Assembly: GCF_021484805.1 (NCBI RefSeq)
Contig: NZ_CP090557.1
Location: 4,786,001-4,850,000 of the forward strand
Length of the DNA stretch: 64,000 nucleotides
Source: Tellurirhabdus bombi
GTDB lineage: Bacteria; Bacteroidota; Bacteroidia; Cytophagales; Spirosomataceae
Reading direction: 5' to 3'
Part shown: positions 59,394 through 64,000 of the stretch, piece by piece
Layout of the letters: each line of letters starts with the position of its first letter
How positions within the stretch are numbered: the first letter of the stretch is position 1
Program-made: the position numbers and the translations under genes
The notes under the pieces: generated by a model
Database searches by the model: none
What the model was told of the DNA's origin: nothing
Seen by the model: only the letters and a program-made list of their open reading frames with translations

Positions 59394-61316
59394 ATGAAAC
59401 ATTTTTTTACGTTAACTCTACATAGACAACCCGCGCCACACCCAACTAGTCTGGCGCGGGTTGTCCGTTTTTATGGATTTGTTGGCTGGAGCCTGCTTAG
59501 TTTTTTCCTGCTTATAATCGGTAACAACGCAGCCTTCGCCCAGCTGCGGCTTGTGCCGGTTACTCCCCCCCTAGATTACAAACATTCGCCGGCCGCTTCG
59601 GCGCGTCCTGCTGCGCTGGGACTTCCTTTTTTCGATGATTTTTCGACAGCAACCAACCGCCCAGACCCTGCTCTCTGGCAAAGTGGCGGTGGCGTCTACA
59701 TCAACAATACGTTACCTCTCAACCATCCGTCGGTTAACGTGGCTACTTTTGACGGGCTGAATGGCAATGGGGTTCCTTACGGGTTGGGAACGCCGCTGGG
59801 TAACCAGGCGACCGATACCTTAACCTCGCTCCCGATCAATTTGGCGGGTCGAGCTGCCCGTGACTCCATTTACATCAGTTTTTACTGGCAACGCCGTGGC
59901 CTGGGTGAACTTCCCGACGAAGAAGATTCGCTCCGGCTGCAATTTTTGAACGACCGGAACCAGTGGGTAACCGTTTGGAAAGGCCCCGACAGCACCTCGA
60001 CCACGACCTTTACCCAAACGTTTATACCTGTTCGCGATCCAGCTTTTTTCCACGCGGGTTTTCAGTTTCGATTTGAGGCCTTTGGGCGGGCTTCCGGTCC
60101 GTTCGATATGTGGCACCTGGATTATATCTACCTCAACCAGGGTCGTTCCATGCGGGATATTTACATCAAAGATATTGCCGTCCGTCAGGCAGTTACGCCT
60201 TATTTGAAGCGGTATTCGGCCATGCCGCTGAAGCAATACCTCGTCAATCCAGCGGCTGAAACGACCGATACCATTCGCACCGATATTGTCAACCTCTTCA
60301 ACAACTTCAACTTTACAACCTTGCGGTTTTCGGTTCGGGATGAAGTGAGTGGTCAGGTTATTCAGAATTTTCAGGAGCCAGCCTCCCAAAGTATTGGTTC
60401 GTTGAGCTCACAGCCCAAAATGGTTGTTAAACCGACGCCTTTGCCCGCTACTTTTTCGGGTGAACGGGCGGTCTTACGCTCCAAATTTGATATTCTGACC
60501 ACGGACGACCAGAATCCTTCGATTCCAACCATCAACCTGCGCCGGAATGATACCATCTCGGGTGTAACTGTTCTGGATAATTACTACGCTTATGACGACG
60601 GAACGGCCGAATACGCGATTCAGAGCGGTCGCCAATACACGCGTTTCATGATGCGCTTTGTTCTAAATAAACCTGATGTTGTTTCGGCCATTCGGATGTA
60701 TCTGGTGCCTTACCTAACCGACGCGGCAAATCAGCCTTTTGCGATTGCCGTTATGTCTAACAATCAGGGCCAACCCGGAACGGTATTAACGCAGCAGTCC
60801 GTTCTGCTTCAGTATCCAGCGGGCAGAAACCAGTTTGTTGAATTTCCGCTTAATGCGAGAGTGGCGGTAAGTGACACTTTTTTTGTAGGCTGGACGCAGA
60901 TCCAGGTGGGAAACGAAGGCTTTGCGGTCGGTTTTGATAAAAATAGTTCTTTTTCCAACCAGTTTTTGTTCAATGAAGGCTCCGGTTGGTATGGAACGGA
61001 TCGGCAAGGCATTCGGGGCGTGCCCATGATTCGTCCGGTTATGGGAGGCACTGCCACTGAAATTATTACGGGTGTTGAAGATGCGGCTTCCCAATTGGAG
61101 GTTTACCCCAACCCTAGTACAGGGCTAGTCTCCTGGAATAATCAGTTTTTAAATCAACTGGAGGTGCTGGATTTAAGCGGTCGCAGGATGCTTGATATAC
61201 GCCCACATGCCGGCCAGCAGCAGGCCGACCTCAGCCAACTGGCGGATGGATTTTACCTGCTTCGGCTGTCGGATGGAAAAAGGGCAGTTGTGCAGAAGTT
61301 GATAATTAGAAAGTAA
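59394..61316 (+). CDS. T9SS cargo protein, secreted (C-terminal sorting domain)
   Basis: 640 residues, with a signal-peptide-like hydrophobic stretch (WSLLSFFLLIIGNNAAFAQ) preceded by an unusually long basic n-region of about 30 residues. The middle is beta-rich with FFDDFSTATNRPD near the N-terminus and no recognised enzyme motif. The C-terminal 75 residues (LEVYPNPSTGLVSW to RAVVQKLIIRK) are a type A T9SS sorting signal, so the protein is exported through T9SS and attached to the surface. The first 25 codons hold a strong terminator-like hairpin (59425-59465). Confidence 0.85.
   Translation: MKHFFTLTLHRQPAPHPTSLARVVRFYGFVGWSLLSFFLLIIGNNAAFAQLRLVPVTPPLDYKHSPAASARPAALGLPFFDDFSTATNRPDPALWQSGGGVYINNTLPLNHPSVNVATFDGLNGNGVPYGLGTPLGNQATDTLTSLPINLAGRAARDSIYISFYWQRRGLGELPDEEDSLRLQFLNDRNQWVTVWKGPDSTSTTTFTQTFIPVRDPAFFHAGFQFRFEAFGRASGPFDMWHLDYIYLNQGRSMRDIYIKDIAVRQAVTPYLKRYSAMPLKQYLVNPAAETTDTIRTDIVNLFNNFNFTTLRFSVRDEVSGQVIQNFQEPASQSIGSLSSQPKMVVKPTPLPATFSGERAVLRSKFDILTTDDQNPSIPTINLRRNDTISGVTVLDNYYAYDDGTAEYAIQSGRQYTRFMMRFVLNKPDVVSAIRMYLVPYLTDAANQPFAIAVMSNNQGQPGTVLTQQSVLLQYPAGRNQFVEFPLNARVAVSDTFFVGWTQIQVGNEGFAVGFDKNSSFSNQFLFNEGSGWYGTDRQGIRGVPMIRPVMGGTATEIITGVEDAASQLEVYPNPSTGLVSWNNQFLNQLEVLDLSGRRMLDIRPHAGQQQADLSQLADGFYLLRLSDGKRAVVQKLIIRK
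59425..59470 (+). terminator. Terminator-like hairpin inside the T9SS gene's first codons
   Basis: GACAACCCGCGCCA (59425-59438) pairs exactly with TGGCGCGGGTTGTC (59452-59465), 13-base loop, followed by CGTTTTTA. It may end part of the PASTA gene transcripts or act as an attenuator. Confidence 0.65.
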
Positions 61317-61327
61317 ATGTATTTTTG
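61299..61327 (+). promoter_or_regulatory. Rhodanese promoter, full -33/-7 match
   Basis: TTG (61299-61301), an 18-base spacer, then TATTTTTG (61320-61327). It lies at the very end of the T9SS gene and 31 bases before the ATG at 61359. Confidence 0.65.
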
Positions 61328-61358
61328 CCTTTACAACGCAACGATAAAAGAACTAGCT

Positions 61359-61652
61359 ATGGATATTACGGTGCAAGAACTTAAAGAACGCCTCGACAAA
61401 GGAGAACAGGTGAACCTTATTGACGTGCGGGAAGATTACGAATATGATGAGGATAATCTGGGAGGCCAACTCATTCCGCTAGGCGATCTCCCCAGCCGCA
61501 TCGATGAGCTGGAAAACCTTCAGAACGAAGAAGTTATCGTTCAGTGTCGCTCGGGAAAACGGAGCGCCATGGCCCAGCAAATCCTGGAGCAAAACGGATT
61601 TACCAATGTTCGTAACCTAACGGGCGGCATTTTGGCTTACCGGGCGCTCTAA
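61359..61652 (+). CDS. Single-domain rhodanese
   Basis: 97 residues from the ATG at 61359 (MDITVQELKERLDKGEQVNLIDVREDYEY, the usual start; the frame is open 14 codons more). Active-site loop QCRSGKRS with Cys63, and LIDVRE. It carries persulfide sulfur in the cytosol; the acceptor is unknown. It has its own promoter and a perfect terminator that overlaps the 3' end of miaA. Confidence 0.92.
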   Translation: MDITVQELKERLDKGEQVNLIDVREDYEYDEDNLGGQLIPLGDLPSRIDELENLQNEEVIVQCRSGKRSAMAQQILEQNGFTNVRNLTGGILAYRAL

Positions 61653-61660
61653 GCCTTTAA

Positions 61661-61697
61661 CAGGACAGAATTGCTCATGATTCTGTCCTGCTTTTTT
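61661..61697 (+). terminator. Rhodanese terminator overlapping the miaA 3' end
   Basis: CAGGACAGAAT (61661-61671) pairs exactly with ATTCTGTCCTG (61680-61690), then a T run. The second arm and T run lie in the last codons of convergent miaA. Confidence 0.85.
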
Positions 61698-62598
61698 CCA
61701 CAAAATCTAGAATTTCCTGGTAGTGGTCGGCTTGAAACCACCGGTAATCTCCCTGATGACGAAACCAGGTAAGTTGGCGTTTGGCGTAACGTCGGGAATT
61801 GCGTTTGAGCAATTCAACCATTTTCTGTTCGTCATACGTCCCATCTAAATAATCAAATACTTCTTTGTAGCCCACCGTTTGTAGCGCGTTTAAATGCCGG
61901 TAAGGCGTTAAGGAGCGGACTTCATCAACGAGTCCATTCGCCAGCATGATGTTCATCCGGTGATCAATCCGGGCGTACAATTCTTCTCGCGGCCGGTCAA
62001 GGGCAATAAAAATGGCTCTGAAAGGTCGGGTAGATCCCTGTTGGTTATCTGATTCCTTTCGCCGGAAAGAGGAAAAGGGTTTTCCGGCAGCCAACCCGAC
62101 TTCCAGCGCTCTAATCACTCGTTGCGTGTTTTGCAGATCGGCGGTTTGCGCATACGTCGGGTCTAGCTCGCGCAATTGCTGCTGGAGTGGCTCTAGTCCC
62201 TCCTTTTCGAGACGTTGCATCAACTCTTGCCGAATTGCCGGGTCAACCTGCGGCATATCGTCCAGGCCAAAGCAAACCGCATTGATATACAATCCTGTCC
62301 CGCCAGAGAGGATAACAATCTCTTTTTCCTGGAACAATTGATCCAATACGGCCAACGCTTCCCGTTCGTAATGCCCCGCCCCCACCAAATCCGTGATACT
62401 GTGTGAATTGATAAAATAATGCGGTACGCCCTGCATTTCTTCTGGACTTGGCTTGGCCGTGCCAATCGTTAGTTCCCGGTAAAGCTGCCGCGAATCCGCC
62501 GAAACAACAGCAGTCTGTAAATCTTTCGCCAGTTGAACACAGAGCGCCGTTTTTCCGACCGCCGTGGGGCCGGCAACAACAAGTAAGGTCTTAGTCAT
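61675..62598 (-). CDS. miaA: tRNA dimethylallyltransferase
   Basis: 307 residues from the ATG at 62598 (MTKTLLVVAGPTAVGKTALCVQL is the family start; the frame is open 27 codons more). P-loop GPTAVGKT, VSADSRQLYRELTIGTAKPS, HYFINS and the C-terminal KRQLTWFRHQ are all present. It adds the isopentenyl group to A37 of tRNAs reading UNN codons. Convergent with the rhodanese gene. Confidence 0.97.
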   Translation of the reverse strand: MTKTLLVVAGPTAVGKTALCVQLAKDLQTAVVSADSRQLYRELTIGTAKPSPEEMQGVPHYFINSHSITDLVGAGHYEREALAVLDQLFQEKEIVILSGGTGLYINAVCFGLDDMPQVDPAIRQELMQRLEKEGLEPLQQQLRELDPTYAQTADLQNTQRVIRALEVGLAAGKPFSSFRRKESDNQQGSTRPFRAIFIALDRPREELYARIDHRMNIMLANGLVDEVRSLTPYRHLNALQTVGYKEVFDYLDGTYDEQKMVELLKRNSRRYAKRQLTWFRHQGDYRWFQADHYQEILDFVEKSRTES

Positions 62599-62613
62599 AC
62601 GTGAGGACAAAAA

Positions 62614-62646
62614 TACAAAACCCCGCCTTTTGAAAAGGCGGGGTTT
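62614..62646 (-). terminator. Terminator of the T9SS repeat-protein gene
   Basis: AAACCCCGCCTTTT (62618-62631) pairs with AAAAGGCGGGGTTT (62633-62646); on the minus strand T-rich sequence follows. Confidence 0.75.
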
Positions 62647-62668
62647 GCAGGCAATATTCAACCGAAGC

Positions 62669-64000
62669 TTAGCGCACAATGATTACACGGCGCGTTCCTG
62701 AATCTGTTTCGGTTTGTACCTGTACGAGCACCACACCCGTAACGGACTCACCCAACTGGATTTCCTGCTTGTGGTACGTTCCGTCGCCCGTTAGCTCTTG
62801 CTTCCAGAGCAGGTGACTCATTAGATCAACCACCCGAACCGTCATTTTCTGATTGCGTGGCGCAAAGAACTGCACCGTAAATCGACCATTGGACGGATTT
62901 GGCGACACACTTAATTCGTCGGCAGCGAATGGCATCTCAACGCTTGCACCCGCTGCGGCACGGCGCGCCCGCGGATCGCTGGCAGCAAAACAGGCATATT
63001 GCGCAAAACCAACCGCTTGCAACCAATGAGGCGGCTTGAAACTCTGGCCACCCTGTAGAGCCGCAAACAGAATTCCGTTGTGAACATGAGCATAAATTGC
63101 TTCACCCCAACTCGTCGTCAACAGGTATTGACCATGCGTAAAGTTACAGCTCGGCGTGGTTGGCGGCTGCGGCGTTGGCGGTTCTGGAGTCGGTGGCTGC
63201 GGCGTTGGTGGTTGCGGAGTCGGCGGCTGTGGCGTTGGTGGTGTGCTTGTACCCGGACAGGCTGCCGTTGTCATTGGATTAGAGCCGCCCAGTTGAGCCG
63301 ACGTATTTCCTGCCGGACGTACGACAATGGTAATCGGCTGGCCCGTTTTGTATTGTGCTGGAATTTGCCAGAGGAATCCGCAATCGATTGGAATTCCGGC
63401 ATCGTTACCAAAGGCCGCCCGCACGTCTGCCCGACTAACCTGATTGGATTTGATCGTAGCGGCTTTCTGATTATTGATATAAATATCAAGGTCTACATAG
63501 CCTCCGCCGTTCTTAAATGCCCAGCCACTCACGGCATCACAGTTCGCCCCGTCCACATGACCCGTCGTTGGAACCGGAGTTGTTGTCGGTGGCTGCGGTG
63601 TTGGTGGTTCTGGCGTTGGCGGCGGTGGTGTGCTTGTACCCGGACAAGCTGCCGTTGTCGTTGGGTTGGAGCCGCCTAGTTGAGCTGTCGTGCTGCCCGT
63701 TGGCCGAACCAGAATAGTCAATGGCTGACCCGTTTTGTATTGCGCTGGAATCTGCCAGAGGAACCCGCAATTGATGGGAATACCCGCATCATTACCAAAC
63801 GCAGCCCGCACATCCGCCCGATTGGTCTGATTAGCGGTAATGGTCGCCACCTTCTGATTATTGATGTAGATATCCAGGTTGGAGTAGCCTCCTCCAGAAG
63901 TAAATGACCAGCCACTGACGGCATCACAGTTAGCCCCGTCCACGTGGCCCATCGTACTTACAGGCGTACAACCGCCCGTATCATTCATAATAACATAAGG
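62669..64000 (-). CDS. T9SS cargo protein with duplicated modules and Pro-Thr linkers (5' part beyond window edge)
   Basis: The frame is open to base 64000, so the start and the expected signal peptide lie outside; the ATG at 63988 is internal. Two near-identical modules of about 107 residues (each starting GHVDGANCDAVSGW and ending AACPGTST, with two or more conserved cysteines) are joined by PTPQPP-type linkers. A third, Cys-containing unique region (CNFTHGQYLLTTSWG to YACFAAS) and a C-terminal T9SS sorting domain (LSVSPNPSNGRF to RRVIIVR) follow. Surface-exposed adhesin- or enzyme-like protein; the module is not a family I can name. Confidence 0.85.
   Translation of the reverse strand, partial: PYVIMNDTGGCTPVSTMGHVDGANCDAVSGWSFTSGGGYSNLDIYINNQKVATITANQTNRADVRAAFGNDAGIPINCGFLWQIPAQYKTGQPLTILVRPTGSTTAQLGGSNPTTTAACPGTSTPPPPTPEPPTPQPPTTTPVPTTGHVDGANCDAVSGWAFKNGGGYVDLDIYINNQKAATIKSNQVSRADVRAAFGNDAGIPIDCGFLWQIPAQYKTGQPITIVVRPAGNTSAQLGGSNPMTTAACPGTSTPPTPQPPTPQPPTPQPPTPEPPTPQPPTTPSCNFTHGQYLLTTSWGEAIYAHVHNGILFAALQGGQSFKPPHWLQAVGFAQYACFAASDPRARRAAAGASVEMPFAADELSVSPNPSNGRFTVQFFAPRNQKMTVRVVDLMSHLLWKQELTGDGTYHKQEIQLGESVTGVVLVQVQTETDSGTRRVIIVR
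63152..63241 (-). repeat. Pro-Thr-Gln linker repeat (PTPQPP units)
   Basis: About five PxP-type units of six residues, encoded by repeating 18-base DNA units; a shorter linker of the same kind joins the two modules (about 63563-63628). Confidence 0.85.
63242..63562 (-). repeat. Module 2 of the duplicated T9SS protein
   Basis: About 107 codons, almost the same as module 1 at protein level (GHVDGANCDAVSGWAF, RADVRAAFGNDAGIPIDCGF, YKTGQPITIVVRP) and clearly duplicated at DNA level. Confidence 0.9.
63629..63949 (-). repeat. Module 1 of the duplicated T9SS protein
   Basis: About 107 codons with GHVDGANCDAVSGWSF, RADVRAAFGNDAGIPINCGF and YKTGQPLTILVRP; the direct-repeat partner of the next module. 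Confidence 0.9.

Noticed and set aside
62598-62679. Longer N-terminus for MiaA
   Set aside because: The family P-loop begins right after the Met at 62598; the extension crosses the terminator region.
63080-63679. Arg/Trp-rich 199-codon plus-strand frame opposite the T9SS repeat gene
   Set aside because: A product of the repeated Pro-Thr linker DNA read in antisense; no real protein features.
1-64000. CRISPR arrays, tRNA or rRNA genes, complete insertion sequences, prophage
   Set aside because: None were recognised on either strand; repeats seen are single hairpins or within one coding gene.

Overview
The window looks like chromosome from a Bacteroidota member of the order Cytophagales, most probably Spirosomataceae (Spirosoma/Larkinella-like). 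Evidence seen: a SusC/SusD pair controlled by an ECF sigma factor and FecR, two proteins with type IX secretion (T9SS) C-terminal signals, LytS/LytTR regulators, promoter-like TTG-N17-23-TAnnTTTG boxes, weak ribosome binding sites, and mid-GC coding DNA. The genus is inference. Most of the window is ordinary core chromosome; no rRNA, tRNA, CRISPR array or intact insertion sequence was recognised.

Layout. 1-4 kb: 3' part of a MacB/FtsX-type permease, a small membrane protein, an MpaB/Lcp-like (DUF2236) oxygenase and mnmE. 4-7 kb (minus strand): an outer-membrane barrel remnant, a lipoprotein and a YgiQ radical SAM enzyme. 7-14 kb: a zinc-ribbon/TOPRIM-like DUF6371 protein, an Ate/Bpt-like aminoacyl-tRNA-protein transferase, a lone LytTR protein, a YjaB-like acetyltransferase, a cysteine-rich CWC protein, a TPR sensor kinase and a stand-alone receiver. 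14-19 kb (minus): a LytS-LytTR pair followed by an M28 peptidase and a barrel protein, then an apparently exported S-adenosylmethionine hydrolase. 19-26 kb: recA with a structured leader, a HELTH aminopeptidase, a DUF3108 protein, and dnaA followed by two tandem FemAB/GNAT-like genes.

26-42.5 kb: the two methylmalonyl-CoA mutase subunit genes lie about 12.7 kb apart. Between them is a polysaccharide-utilisation-like locus: ECF sigma, FecR, SusC with an STN domain, SusD, two exported FAD-dependent oxidoreductases and a FucP-type sugar transporter. It contains no glycoside hydrolase. This oxidoreductase-based locus is the most distinctive system in the window.

42.5-64 kb: an S41 protease, an HxlR regulator, a Kbp-like BON-LysM protein, a TMTC-like glycosyltransferase, the rny-zapA-coiled coil-pheT division/translation block with a candidate 6S RNA, a DUF1684 protein, and a dTDP-3-amino-sugar/glycosylation operon (fdtA-like, fdtB-like, GT2, methyltransferase). 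These are followed by riboflavin synthase, an orphan PASTA protein and a T9SS cargo gene, a rhodanese, miaA, and a second T9SS cargo protein with duplicated modules that runs off the right edge.
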